A program made the position numbers and the translations under genes. 64,000 bases of DNA from Cohnella endophytica (GTDB lineage Bacteria > Bacillota > Bacilli > Paenibacillales > Paenibacillaceae). Position 1 is the first letter of the stretch; each line of letters starts with the position of its first letter. This document shows, piece after piece, positions 40,474 through 49,203 of the stretch. The DNA lies in contig NZ_RBZM01000010.1 in the NCBI RefSeq assembly GCF_003628305.1, positions 124,001 through 188,000 on the forward strand, read 5' to 3'. The notes beneath the pieces are model-generated. The model had not been told where the DNA came from and made no database searches. It worked only from the letters and a program-made list of their open reading frames with translations.

Positions 40474-41364
40474 ATGGAATTGACTTACTTGAAGACTTTC
40501 CGCGAAGTGTCGAAGTGGGGCAGCTTTACGAAGGCGGCCGAGGAGCTTGGATATGCGCAATCCAGCGTTACCGCGCAGATTCAGAAGCTCGAAGAGGCTT
40601 ACGGGGCCGTCCTGCTGGAGAGGTATGGGCGGAAAATGAGGCTAACGGTCGCCGGCGAATCGCTGCTCGCCTATGCTCACGAGATCGTGCGGTTGAATGA
40701 GCAAGCGCGGGAACACGTATCCAAGCAATCCAAGGGCACTTTGACGATCGGCACGATCGAGACGCTAGCCGCGCATTTCCTGCCTCCGTACCTGCAAGCC
40801 TATCGCAAATCTTTTCCGGAGATGAACGTGATCTTGAGGCCTTCCAACGAGCCGGAGATCATCGAGGCCGTCCTTGACGGGGAGCAAGATATCGGAATTA
40901 TACTCGATCCTCGTTTCGAGCATCCCGATCTTCACTGCCTGGTCCTGAGGGAAGAGGAGCTCGTCATCGCGGCGCATCCCAACCATCGGCTTGCGGGGCT
41001 CGAACGCGTCCGAGCGGAGGACTTGGAGAACGAATCCTTGATCCTGACGGAGGACGGCTGCTCCTATCGGGCGATGCTGCTTCAGTCGTTGAAGAACGGG
41101 CAAGTCGATTATCGGCTGGCCTACCAATTCGGCAATCAAGAAGCGATCAAGCAATGCGTGATCTACGAGCTGGGCATCGCTCTGCTGCCGCGGATCGTCG
41201 TCGCCGAAGACGTTCGCAACGGACGTATGGTTGCCGTACCTTTCGATAATCCCGCAAGTAAATTCTATACGCAGCTCATTTATTCGAAGAAAAAATGGCA
41301 GTCCAAGGCGTTTCTCGGATTCCTTGAATTGTTTGACGAAATGAATGATCGAAATCATCGATGA
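40474..41364 (+). CDS. LysR family transcriptional regulator
   Basis: A 296-residue LysR-type regulator. The N-terminal helix-turn-helix is LKTFREVSKWGSFTKAAEELGYAQSSVTAQIQKLEEAYGAVLLERYGRKMRLTVAG. The co-inducer-binding domain starts near residue 90 (GTLTIGTIETLAAHFLPPYLQAYRKSFPEMNVIL). The GTIE-type start of this domain is shared with the CysL/YwfK-like branch. The gene lies between the broken carbamoyltransferase and a rhodanese/DinB pair, all on the plus strand. Its targets cannot be inferred. Confidence 0.93.
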   Translation: MELTYLKTFREVSKWGSFTKAAEELGYAQSSVTAQIQKLEEAYGAVLLERYGRKMRLTVAGESLLAYAHEIVRLNEQAREHVSKQSKGTLTIGTIETLAAHFLPPYLQAYRKSFPEMNVILRPSNEPEIIEAVLDGEQDIGIILDPRFEHPDLHCLVLREEELVIAAHPNHRLAGLERVRAEDLENESLILTEDGCSYRAMLLQSLKNGQVDYRLAYQFGNQEAIKQCVIYELGIALLPRIVVAEDVRNGRMVAVPFDNPASKFYTQLIYSKKKWQSKAFLGFLELFDEMNDRNHR

Positions 41365-41467
41365 GGGTCATAGAATTCTATTGATAACTCCGATGCTTCA
41401 AAGCGTGTTAATGTAGTTTCAAGAAGCCGATACGCTTCGCGATTACGCCTATTGGAGGTCATTTGAT

Positions 41468-41908
41468 ATGAACGAGCCGCAACCGAAATACTCTCTCGTG
41501 CTCGAGACGCCCGCGGCTTCGCCGGAGGACACTCATCGGCACTATACGAACAAGTTAGCCGTCGAGACGGACGTGTCCGATGTGAGATACGATATGCTCC
41601 ATGGATTAAACGAATTTACGCTGATCGACGTTCGCAGCCGTAAAGCCTATGGAGAATGCCGCATACCTGGAGCGATGAATCTGCCATCCGGGGAGATCGA
41701 CGAAAAGACGACCGCGTCATTGCCGAAGGATCGGGTCATCGTCGTTTACTGCTGGGGACCGGCTTGCAATGGAGGGACGAAAGGCGCCGCGCGTCTATCG
41801 GGACTGGGCTTTAGAGTTAAGGAGATGCTCGGCGGAATCGAATACTGGCGCAGGGAAGGGAATCCGGTCGAAGGCGCGTTGGGAGAGGAGGCGACTCTCG
41901 TTGGATAG
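41468..41908 (+). CDS. Rhodanese-like domain protein
   Basis: A 146-residue single rhodanese domain. Marks: FTLIDVRSRKAYGECRIPGAMNLPSGEI, then the active-site loop VYCWGPACNGGTKGAARL with Cys95, and a closing GGIEYWRREGNPVEG. The loop matches the group of rhodanese proteins whose loop begins Cys-Trp-Gly, so sulfurtransferase activity is plausible. The start is ATG 41468 after GGAGGTCATTTG. Its end overlaps the following DinB gene by eight bases, implying translational coupling. Confidence 0.88.
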   Translation: MNEPQPKYSLVLETPAASPEDTHRHYTNKLAVETDVSDVRYDMLHGLNEFTLIDVRSRKAYGECRIPGAMNLPSGEIDEKTTASLPKDRVIVVYCWGPACNGGTKGAARLSGLGFRVKEMLGGIEYWRREGNPVEGALGEEATLVG

Positions 41909-42356
41909 AGCGGCAGCGTTGAAAAAGCTGAACCATTGGATCATTGAGGTGCCTATCCGGGTACAGGAGATCCCGGAGGGTGAATTCGCCGAACGGCAAC
42001 GTCCGGACAAATGGGCGAAAATAGAAATTCTCGGCCACTTATGCGATTCCGCGCTTACGAACCTGCAACGGTTCGTGCGGGCGCAATATGAGCCTGAGCC
42101 CTATAAGGTGTTGAAGTACGCGCAGAACGACTGGGTGGAGCTCATGAATTACCGGAGCCTGAGTACCGCTCGCGTCTTGGAGTTATGGGTGAGTTTGAAC
42201 GGGCAAGCGGCCCACGTCATCGCGGGCATTCCTGATGATAAGCTGCAAGTTCCATGCGACAACGGCGGGGAGAGTGCAGTTACGTTGGAGTGGCTCGTGG
42301 TTGACTACGTCGAGCATCTGGAGCACCATTTGGGACAGATTTTCGGCGAATTGTGA
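41901..42356 (+). CDS. DinB family protein
   Basis: A 151-residue four-helix DinB-fold protein. His residues that could form the metal site lie in LGHLCDSALTNLQRF and in VDYVEHLEHHLGQIF. DinB-fold proteins include thiol-dependent transferases and many of unknown role. TTG 41901 is chosen as the start because it lies just past GAGAGGAGG and overlaps the rhodanese stop; the frame from 41769 is read-through inside the rhodanese gene. A strong terminator follows at 42362-42415. Confidence 0.84.
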   Translation: MDRAAALKKLNHWIIEVPIRVQEIPEGEFAERQRPDKWAKIEILGHLCDSALTNLQRFVRAQYEPEPYKVLKYAQNDWVELMNYRSLSTARVLELWVSLNGQAAHVIAGIPDDKLQVPCDNGGESAVTLEWLVVDYVEHLEHHLGQIFGEL

Positions 42357-42361
42357 AATAG

Positions 42362-42415
42362 AAAAAAGCCGTTCCAAGATTCCGATCACTATCGGAACCA
42401 CGGGAACGGCTTTTT
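42362..42415 (+). terminator. Terminator after the DinB gene
   Basis: AAAAAGCCGTTCC pairs with GGGAACGGCTTTTT, with an inner TTCCGAT/ATCGGAA stem. Confidence 0.9.
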
Positions 42416-42528
42416 ACGTAAGGAGTTTAGCTCGGATGGCGTCTTTTGTTCTGAAATCATGCTCGAAAGCGCGGCAGCTGCATGATTCCTGACGGTTCCA
42501 GGCGTGAAAAGGCGAAAATGTCGCTCGA

Positions 42529-42771
42529 TACGATGAAAAACATCGTAACAGAAGCAAAACAGGCGTGAAATGGCGAAAATGTCACTCCATGCGATGAGAA
42601 ACATCGTAAGAATGTGCGATATTGCCGAGAACCGCCCTGTTACGATGAAAAACATCGTAACAGGAGCAAAACAGGCGTGAAATGACGAAAATGTCGCTCG
42701 ATGCGATGAAAAACATCGTAAGGGTATACGATATCGCCGAGAACCGCCCCGTTACGATGAGAGTTACTGTC
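42529..42771 (+). repeat. Palindrome array C: four full copies and one partial, 61/51/61/51 spacing
   Basis: Copies start at 42529, 42590, 42641, 42702 and 42753. They alternate TACGATGAAAAACATCGTA and TGCGATG-edged forms. The last copy keeps only its left half (TACGATGA) and breaks off at the stop codon of the minus-strand gene ending at 42764. The spacing matches arrays A and B. The 42-base segments after TAC copies contain GAAAATGTC, also repeated from unit to unit. Confidence 0.92.
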
Positions 42772-43231
42772 GGGTAGGTGCGATACGGTACGTTTTTTCG
42801 GTTGTTGCCGCTTCGTCCGTCAAGCCCGCCGCGTCTTCCAGGCTCCAGCCGAACGATAGCACGGACGCCATGCGATCGCGTTCCGCGGAGGTCAGCGATG
42901 CGGTGGCCGACTCGTTGCCTTCTTCGAGGGCGAGTTCCGCCTGTTTGCCTAGAGCGACGAGAATCCAGCTACGAATGCCCCGTATGGTGTTGTACTTGAT
43001 CTGATAGCCGTCGTTAACGGCGTTCCTGAACGTCTCCGGCTCCTGGCGCGCGAACGCGGCCAGCGCTTCGTAATCGAACTGGAAATCGCTATCGTCCTTC
43101 GGAAGCTCGCCGGCGCCCTCCTGGACCCGGCGAATCAATTCCTCGTTCGTCCATCCTAGAGACCGCAAGGATTCCACCATGAGGGAATCCCATTGCGACA
43201 GCTTCACTCTCGCTCCATTAGAAGTTGTCAT
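42764..43231 (-). CDS. Hypothetical protein after the oligopeptide operon
   Basis: A 155-residue soluble protein without signal peptide or membrane segment. It begins MTTSNGARVKLSQWDSLMVESLRSLGWTNEEL and ends SFGWSLEDAAGLTDEAATTEKTYRIAPTRQ. It is acidic and helical in appearance; I do not recognise a family. It lies 39 bases after the last oligopeptide transporter gene on the same strand and may be co-transcribed. Its stop codon directly abuts the truncated last copy of palindrome array C. A GGAGAGAG-like ribosome binding site precedes ATG 43231. Confidence 0.7.
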   Translation of the reverse strand: MTTSNGARVKLSQWDSLMVESLRSLGWTNEELIRRVQEGAGELPKDDSDFQFDYEALAAFARQEPETFRNAVNDGYQIKYNTIRGIRSWILVALGKQAELALEEGNESATASLTSAERDRMASVLSFGWSLEDAAGLTDEAATTEKTYRIAPTRQ

Positions 43232-43270
43232 GGGTTGTCTCTCTCCTCTCTCTCTGTAACTATGGTTTAT

Positions 43271-44173
43271 TCAAGGCAAAGCTACGAAATGCCCAGGACT
43301 GACCTCGCGCAGCTCGTGCGCTTCGCCTTCCGCGATCGCGTCCGTCCAGACGATCCGCTCGCTGACGGCATGAGGATCCGGCACCGGAATCGCCGATAGC
43401 AAAGCTTGCGTGTAGGGGTGCAACGGGTTGTCGTACAGCTCGTCGCTGTCCGCGACCTCTACGAGACGTCCTTTGTACATAACGCCGATCCGATCGGAGA
43501 TGTGCCGAACCATGGACAGGTCATGCGCGATGAATAAATAAGTCAATCCGAATTCCGCCTGCAGATCCTCGAGCATGTTCACGACCTGAGCTTGAACGGA
43601 GACGTCCAGCGCCGAGATCGGCTCGTCGCAGACGACGAAGTCGGGACGAACGGACAAGGCCCTCGCGATGGAGATGCGTTGACGTTGACCGCCGCTGAAC
43701 TCGTGCGGATAACGGTACAAATGCTCGCGCTTAAGCCCGACTCTCTCGAGTAAAGCCGCGACGGCTTCCTTGCGCTCGTCTCCCGAGTAGAGGCCGTGAA
43801 TGTTCATCGGCTCCCCGATCAATTCCAACACGTTCATTCCGGGATTCAGCGAAGAATAAGGGTCCTGGAAGATCGACTGGATTTTCCTGCGAAAAGGCTT
43901 TAACTGCTTCTCGTCGAGCGAGGATATATTTTGCCCGTCGAAGCGGACTTCTCCGGCAGTGTAATCGTATAGTCTGAGCAAGCAACGACCGACCGTCGAT
44001 TTGCCGCTGCCCGATTCCCCGACAAGTCCGAAAGTCTCGCCTTGGCGAATCTGGAAGCTGACGCCGTCGACGGCTTTAAGTACGCCTGACGGACGCCCCA
44101 ACAGGTCCTTGCTCTTGACGAAATGTTTCTTCAAATTACGAACGTCCACCAAAATCTTGGAGTCGTTGCTCAT
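43271..44173 (-). CDS. Oligopeptide/dipeptide ABC transporter ATPase (OppF/DppF type), no C-terminal Cys motif
   Basis: A 300-residue ABC ATPase. Walker A is GESGSGKST near residue 56, the signature is FSGGQRQRISIARAL, and Walker B is FVVCDEPISALDVSVQAQVVN. It pairs with the ATPase at 44170 to power peptide uptake. Family members usually continue with a cysteine cluster after the LLSAIPVPDP region; here the protein ends within about 35 residues without any Cys. The start overlaps the upstream ATPase stop by four bases. Confidence 0.92.
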   Translation of the reverse strand: MSNDSKILVDVRNLKKHFVKSKDLLGRPSGVLKAVDGVSFQIRQGETFGLVGESGSGKSTVGRCLLRLYDYTAGEVRFDGQNISSLDEKQLKPFRRKIQSIFQDPYSSLNPGMNVLELIGEPMNIHGLYSGDERKEAVAALLERVGLKREHLYRYPHEFSGGQRQRISIARALSVRPDFVVCDEPISALDVSVQAQVVNMLEDLQAEFGLTYLFIAHDLSMVRHISDRIGVMYKGRLVEVADSDELYDNPLHPYTQALLSAIPVPDPHAVSERIVWTDAIAEGEAHELREVSPGHFVALP

Positions 44174-45195
44174 AGGGTCGCCTCCTTATGCCGGACGTCG
44201 CCGGATGCCGATTTCTCCGGGGGGTGGTCGTCTTCCGCCAACCAGCACAGGGAACGGTGACCCGGTCCGATATGGAACATCGGCGGGAGCTCCGCGCACT
44301 TGGCCATCGCGTGCGGGCAACGCTCCATGAACGGACAGCCCGGAGGCGGATCGAGCAAGTCCGGAGGCGTGCCTTCGATGGCGATGAGGCGCTCCCTGCC
44401 TCCGCCGGCTCTCTTCGGAACGGAACGGAGCAAGCCTAACGTATAGGGATGCTGGGCGCGGTAGAAAATGTCCTCTACCGTTCCTTCCTCCATGATCATT
44501 CCGCCATACATGACGATAACGCGGGTGCATACCTGCGCCACGACGCCCAGATCGTGGGTAATGAGGGCGACGGCCGTGTCGGGATTCGCCTTAAGCTGTT
44601 TAAAAAGCTCCAAAATCTGTGCTTGAATCGTCACGTCGAGCGCGGTGGTCGGCTCGTCCGCGATAAGCAGCTCCGGGCTGCACGAGAGCGCCATCGCGAT
44701 CATGACGCGTTGCCGCATGCCGCCGCTGAATTCGTGCGGATATTGGCGCACGCGGCGCTCGGGATCGGCGATGCCGACCTCCCGGAGCAAACGGATCGCT
44801 TCGGCGAGCGCCTCGTCCGCTTTAAGTCCCCGATGACGGCGGATGACTTCCGTCATCTGATCTCCGATCCGTTTGACCGGGTTGAGCGAGGTCATCGGAT
44901 CCTGGAAAACCATCGAGATTCGGTTGCCGCGCAGCTTGCGCCATGTTTTCTCCGGCAAGTCGTTCAGACGTTCGCCGCGGAATTCGATGCTTCCCGCGAT
45001 AATCTCGCCCGGAGGTTGGATGAGGGACATAATCGCTTTGGCGGTTACGCTCTTGCCGCTGCCCGATTCTCCGACGATGCCGACGGTTTCGCCGGCGTCG
45101 ATATGGAAGCTGACGCCGCGAACCGCTTGATTGTCTCCGTCTCGCGTACGGAACGAAACGCGCAAGCCGTCGACGGACAATAACCGTTCTGTCAT
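44170..45195 (-). CDS. Oligopeptide/dipeptide ABC transporter ATPase (OppD/DppD type)
   Basis: A 341-residue ABC ATPase. Walker A is GESGSGKSV, signature FSGGMRQRVMIAMAL, and Walker B LLIADEPTTALDVTIQAQI. The C-terminus has the expected four-cysteine cluster (PPGCPFMERCPHAMAKC...LCW), which in OppD/DppD proteins can hold an iron-sulfur cluster. It forms a heterodimer with the product of 43271. Confidence 0.93.
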   Translation of the reverse strand: MTERLLSVDGLRVSFRTRDGDNQAVRGVSFHIDAGETVGIVGESGSGKSVTAKAIMSLIQPPGEIIAGSIEFRGERLNDLPEKTWRKLRGNRISMVFQDPMTSLNPVKRIGDQMTEVIRRHRGLKADEALAEAIRLLREVGIADPERRVRQYPHEFSGGMRQRVMIAMALSCSPELLIADEPTTALDVTIQAQILELFKQLKANPDTAVALITHDLGVVAQVCTRVIVMYGGMIMEEGTVEDIFYRAQHPYTLGLLRSVPKRAGGGRERLIAIEGTPPDLLDPPPGCPFMERCPHAMAKCAELPPMFHIGPGHRSLCWLAEDDHPPEKSASGDVRHKEATL

Positions 45196-45235
45196 AGGTG
45201 ATTCACTCCTTCTCTGCCTCGGTTAGACCGTCCGT

Positions 45236-46081
45236 CTATCTGCGCCCGAGCTTCGGCTCGAAGCCGACGCGCAGAATATCGCCTAGAATATTAAAGCTCA
45301 GCACCGTGAGCAAGATCAGCAAACCGGGGAACAGCGCAAGGTTCGGAGAATTCACGACATAGCTTTGCGCGTTGTTCAACATGCTGCCCCAAGTCGCGTT
45401 CGGGGGCTGTACCCCGAAACCGAGAAAGCTCAGGGAGGACTCCATCAAGATGGCGGACGCGATATTGTTCGTCGCGCCGACGATGATGACGGGGACGAGG
45501 TTCGGTAAAATATGTTTCAGAATAATGCCGAAAGAGTTCTGTCCCGATGCCCGGGCGTACAAGACGTACTCTCGGGTTTTCAGCGACAGCGTCTCGGCCC
45601 TGACGATCCGGGCAATATTCATCCACATCAGGAACGCGATGATGACGATAATATTGCCGACGCTCGGACTCAAGAAAACGCTGAGGAGCAAGAGGACAAG
45701 GAACGACGGGATGGATAAGAACACCTCGAGGAGGCGCATTAGCAAATTGTCGATCCAACCTCCGAAATAACCGCTGACGATGCCGATCGTCGCGCCGATG
45801 CCCGTAGAGAGAATCATGGATGCGAAGCCTACCATCAGGGAAACCCGACCGCCGTATAAAGCGCGCGTGAAGTAGTCGCGCCCGTAATCGTCGGTTCCGA
45901 ACAAGTGATGGAGGCTCGGGGGTTGAAGCTTGGCCGTAATGTCCAGCGCATTCGGATCCATAGGCGACAGGAACGCGAATGCGGCTGCTAGCGTGAAGAT
46001 GGCGAGAATGGAGAGGGCGGCGATGCCGAACGCGTTCGAGAACAGCTCGTTTCGGACATTGCGCCATTTGCTGCGGTTCAT
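45236..46081 (-). CDS. Oligopeptide/dipeptide ABC transporter permease (OppC/DppC type)
   Basis: A 281-residue permease with about six helices. OppC-type marks: HHLFGTDDYGRDYFTRALYGGRVSLMVGF, the EAA loop with VLYARASGQNSFGIILKHILPN, and SLSFLGFGVQPPNATWGSML. It overlaps the OppB-type gene by four bases. Together they form the membrane channel for peptides or another oligopeptide-like ligand such as a nickel chelate. Confidence 0.93.
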   Translation of the reverse strand: MNRSKWRNVRNELFSNAFGIAALSILAIFTLAAAFAFLSPMDPNALDITAKLQPPSLHHLFGTDDYGRDYFTRALYGGRVSLMVGFASMILSTGIGATIGIVSGYFGGWIDNLLMRLLEVFLSIPSFLVLLLLSVFLSPSVGNIIVIIAFLMWMNIARIVRAETLSLKTREYVLYARASGQNSFGIILKHILPNLVPVIIVGATNNIASAILMESSLSFLGFGVQPPNATWGSMLNNAQSYVVNSPNLALFPGLLILLTVLSFNILGDILRVGFEPKLGRR

Positions 46082-47037
46082 GAGCTCACCTCTCCCAATT
46101 TGATTCTCGGATCGGCAACGCCGTACAAGATATCCGCTAACAGATTACCGAAAACGAGCAGTAGCGCGGAAAATATCGTAATGCCCAGAATGACGGGGTA
46201 ATCCATGCCCCGAACCGCGGTCATCCCAAGCGATCCGATGCCCGGCCAAGAAAATACCGTTTCCGTAACTAGCGCTCCCGTGACCAGATCGCCGATGGAA
46301 AGCCCCAGCAAAGTAATAACGGGGAGCAGAATATGCTTCATGACGTGCCGGAATAGCACGGTCGATTTTTTGGAACCGAAAGCGTACTGGATTTGCACGT
46401 AATCTTCTTTTAACTGGCTGATCGTGCCGGAACGGATATAACGCAAGTAACTCGCGAGAAAGCCGAACGTCAATACGGCGCACGGCAGAATGCCGTGTTT
46501 AATAATATCCCAAGCCGAATTCTGGCCGATCGTACGCATGCCCATGCTAGGCAGCCAGTGAAGCTTGATGGCGAATAAATAGATCGCCAGAATGCCGAGC
46601 CAGAAGGTCGGGACCGAAATGCCGATATAAGCAAAGAGATTAATGGCTTTGTCTATGAAACGATTGCGATTAGATCCCGCGATCAGGCCCAGAGGAATGG
46701 CGATCAGAATCGCAAGAGCGATCGAGATGCCCATCAAGCCCGCCGTAGCGGGAATCCGGTCCACAATCTGATCGAACACGGGTTGGTGGTTTACGAGCGA
46801 ATAACCTAAGTTGCCGGACAAGCATTCCATGAGCCAATGATAATACTGAACGTAGGCCGGCTGGTCCAATCCTAGGTTATGACGGATTCGTTCGATGTCC
46901 TCGGCATGCATGTTCGGCGTGACGAAAGAGAGCACCGGGTCGCCGGGAGCTAACTTGACCAACCCGAAACATACGACGGATACGACGAACAGCAACGGTA
47001 TGGCTTGCAGTAGTCTTCTTGCGATGAGTTGTCTCAT
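46078..47037 (-). CDS. Oligopeptide/dipeptide ABC transporter permease (OppB/DppB type)
   Basis: A 319-residue permease with about six helices. OppB-type marks: MRQLIARRLLQAIPLLFVVSVVCFGLVKLAPGDPV, GIDQPA-like GLDQPAYVQYYHWL, ETVFSWPGIGSLGMTAVRGMDYPVILGITIFSALLLVFGNLLADILYGVADPRIKLG. It is the first membrane gene after the binding lipoprotein, from which a strong hairpin separates it. Confidence 0.94.
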   Translation of the reverse strand: MRQLIARRLLQAIPLLFVVSVVCFGLVKLAPGDPVLSFVTPNMHAEDIERIRHNLGLDQPAYVQYYHWLMECLSGNLGYSLVNHQPVFDQIVDRIPATAGLMGISIALAILIAIPLGLIAGSNRNRFIDKAINLFAYIGISVPTFWLGILAIYLFAIKLHWLPSMGMRTIGQNSAWDIIKHGILPCAVLTFGFLASYLRYIRSGTISQLKEDYVQIQYAFGSKKSTVLFRHVMKHILLPVITLLGLSIGDLVTGALVTETVFSWPGIGSLGMTAVRGMDYPVILGITIFSALLLVFGNLLADILYGVADPRIKLGEVSS

Positions 47038-47082
47038 ACGTTACGTTCTCCCTGCTGTTCCTAATAAAAGTCGATTTCGTGC

Positions 47083-47114
47083 AAAAAAATAAGCTGAACG
47101 TTCCAGCTTATTTT
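47083..47114 (-). terminator. Intercistronic terminator after the peptide-binding lipoprotein
   Basis: On the minus strand, AAATAAGCTG pairs with CAGCTTATTT, followed by seven T. It likely stops most transcripts after the binding-protein gene, giving excess binding protein over permease. Confidence 0.82.
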
Positions 47115-47127
47115 CTCGCTTAAAAGC

Positions 47128-48759
47128 TTATTTCAAGTAAATTTTAGACAAGTCTTCGAAAATAACAACCGGCTTCAGCACCGCTTCGTCCAATCCGCCG
47201 TAACGTTTGTCGACCGCTACGATCGTTTTCGTGTAAGCGACCGGGTAGATCGGAGCATCTTCGGCGATCAAATTCTGCAGTTGAACGTAAGCTTCGCCGC
47301 GTTTCGTCGCGTCAGCTTCGCCCGCGCCTTGTACGAATAAAGCATCGACTTCTTTGTTCGAATAATGCGTGTAGTTGGAGGTGCTGTTCGTTTTGTACAG
47401 AATGCTATAAGCGTCTGGATCGTAACCCATGATGTAGCCCGCGTAAGCGAGTTCGAAATCTTTGGCGTTCGGATCAACGAATTTCTGCCCGTAAGCGGAA
47501 GCGTCCATGTTCTTGAGCTCGACGGTGATTCCGACGGCTTTCAGCTTCTGTTGCACGTATAGGGAAGCAGCTTCTTGAGCTTTGTTGCCGCTCGATACGA
47601 TGAAGCGCAGCTTCAGGTTCTTAACGCCTGCGGCTTCCAACAGTTGCTTCGCTTTGTCCGCGTCGTTGTCGAAGGAAGGAACGTCGTTCGTGTGGAACAA
47701 CCCGTCCGGAGTAACGAACGATTTGGCTGGATCCGCGTAGTCTTTGGAGCTATAAGCGGTTGCGATTAATTCGTCGCGGCTAAGGGCGTAAGAAATCGCT
47801 TGGCGAACTTCTTTTTTCCCGAGGACGCCGGTGTCGCTATTCTCGTTGAACAGCAGGTAAGCCAGACGACCTTCGCTGTAAGGAAGAATGTCGAAGTTTT
47901 TCGTAGCTTCGATCGTTCCTACATCTTGAGGGTCGAGATATTTGACGTTAATCTCGCCGTTCTGAAGCGCCAGGTTGGCTGCGTTCGTATCTTTGGCAAT
48001 CCGGTAAGTAACGGAATCCAAGTGAGGCTTGCCTGCGAAATAGTTGTCGAAACGCTCAAGCGTAACGTATTCGCCGGTTTTGTACTCTTTGAACTTGAAC
48101 GGACCGGAGCCGATCGGAGCCGCGTTTTTCGTGCTTTTCTCGATATTGTCTTCCTTCTCGAAAATATGCTTCGGAATCGGCGTCAGTTGCACGAGCGTCG
48201 CTTCGAAAGCCGGGCTCACTTGCGGAAGCTTGAAGTCTACCGTCGTGTCGTCGACTTTAACGACTTGGATCGGTTTGCCGCCGATGATCAAGTTCTCGCG
48301 GAAGAAGCTGTTTTGCTTCTCGTCGAGAATCTTGTCGAACGTGAACACGACATCGTCCGCGGTCAGCGGTTGGCCGTCATGCCACGTCAAGCCGCTCTTG
48401 AGTTTCAGCGTATAGGTCAGGTTATCGGCCGAAGGCGTCAGGCTGTCGGCCAGGTAGAATGTCTTCACGCCGTTATTGACTTGGAACAAAGGAGCGTACA
48501 ACGATTGGTCGATCGTAAGGCTGACACGATCTCCCGCGTAGTTCGGATTAAGAATGACGGGATCGGCGCCAACTGCTATAATGAGATTTCCGCCGTCTTT
48601 GGGCTGGGAGCTTCCGCTCGCCGACGGAGAAGCCTGGGCGGTGTTGTCGCCGTTGCTAGCCGTATTGCCGTTATTGTTGTTGCCGGAGCAAGCGCTCACG
48701 ACCAGGGTTAGTAAAGTTACTGCCGCGATACCGAATATTTTCTTGCGCATCTTTCTCAT
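47128..48759 (-). CDS. Oligopeptide/dipeptide ABC transporter substrate-binding lipoprotein
   Basis: A 543-residue family 5 extracellular solute-binding protein. The signal peptide ends in the lipobox VVSAC (Cys24), followed by an Asn/Ser-rich linker. Family marks: YAPLFQVNNG, YTLKLKSGLTWHDGQPLTADDVVFTFDKI, VRQAISYALSRDELIATAY and AYVQLQNLIAEDAPIYPVAYTKTIVAVDKRYGGL. It is the first gene of the peptide transporter operon. The actual ligand (di- or oligopeptide, or another) is not determined by sequence. Confidence 0.93.
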   Translation of the reverse strand: MRKMRKKIFGIAAVTLLTLVVSACSGNNNNGNTASNGDNTAQASPSASGSSQPKDGGNLIIAVGADPVILNPNYAGDRVSLTIDQSLYAPLFQVNNGVKTFYLADSLTPSADNLTYTLKLKSGLTWHDGQPLTADDVVFTFDKILDEKQNSFFRENLIIGGKPIQVVKVDDTTVDFKLPQVSPAFEATLVQLTPIPKHIFEKEDNIEKSTKNAAPIGSGPFKFKEYKTGEYVTLERFDNYFAGKPHLDSVTYRIAKDTNAANLALQNGEINVKYLDPQDVGTIEATKNFDILPYSEGRLAYLLFNENSDTGVLGKKEVRQAISYALSRDELIATAYSSKDYADPAKSFVTPDGLFHTNDVPSFDNDADKAKQLLEAAGVKNLKLRFIVSSGNKAQEAASLYVQQKLKAVGITVELKNMDASAYGQKFVDPNAKDFELAYAGYIMGYDPDAYSILYKTNSTSNYTHYSNKEVDALFVQGAGEADATKRGEAYVQLQNLIAEDAPIYPVAYTKTIVAVDKRYGGLDEAVLKPVVIFEDLSKIYLK

Positions 48760-49203
48760 CCTCCATGACTATCTTGCCTCGATGTAATAGGTTGAATTGT
48801 ACATCGGATTACTCGGAATTGCAATAGATATCCGAAAAATCGATAGCGAGCCTATGATTTGCAATAAAATGGGTTTTTATCCGGTGCGCCTGTCCCGAAC
48901 TTCCTGCACTTCGTTCTCCTAGTTGTTTAAAAGTCATACATATAGAAGATAAACGCAAGAATTGCGAGAGTAGCTGCTTTAATCCAAGTGGTTGTCGGTT
49001 ACTTCTGCTTTATCCAATAAAAGCCCGAATTAGTTGCTCGAATGCAGCTATTTCGGGCTTTTTCGTCCGTTAGGCGAGAATAGTTCCTTTAGTGTAATTT
49101 AATGTTGCCAGGCCAACTTTAGCGGTGTCATCGGGTCACTTTCGAAGTCTAAATTACGATATAATTAGGAAGATATTTCTATTGATGGAGGAGGGGGAAA
49201 CAA
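48760..49203. other. Intergenic region with an orphan terminator and a promoter
   Basis: No gene is seen. A terminator hairpin, AAAGCCCGAA and TTCGGGCTTTTT (49019-49063), lies on the plus strand although no plus-strand gene precedes it within 6 kb, so a short RNA may end there. A TATAAT at 49160-49165 (weak -35) is the probable promoter of the gene at 49204. Confidence 0.55.
49019..49063 (+). terminator. Orphan plus-strand terminator upstream of stalk/ankyrin gene
   Basis: AAAAGCCCGAA pairs with TTTCGGGCTTTTT, with an inner TAG/CTA stem, and is followed by TCG. No coding gene on the plus strand ends here. Confidence 0.75.

Noticed and set aside
47800..48711. 303-codon plus-strand frame opposite the peptide-binding protein
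   Set aside because: Antisense shadow of a clear family 5 solute-binding protein.
43271..48759. Nickel (Nik) transporter identity for the peptide ABC operon
   Set aside because: The binding protein belongs to the shared family 5, but I see no nickel-specific residues or neighbouring nickel genes, so only oligopeptide/dipeptide-type is claimed.
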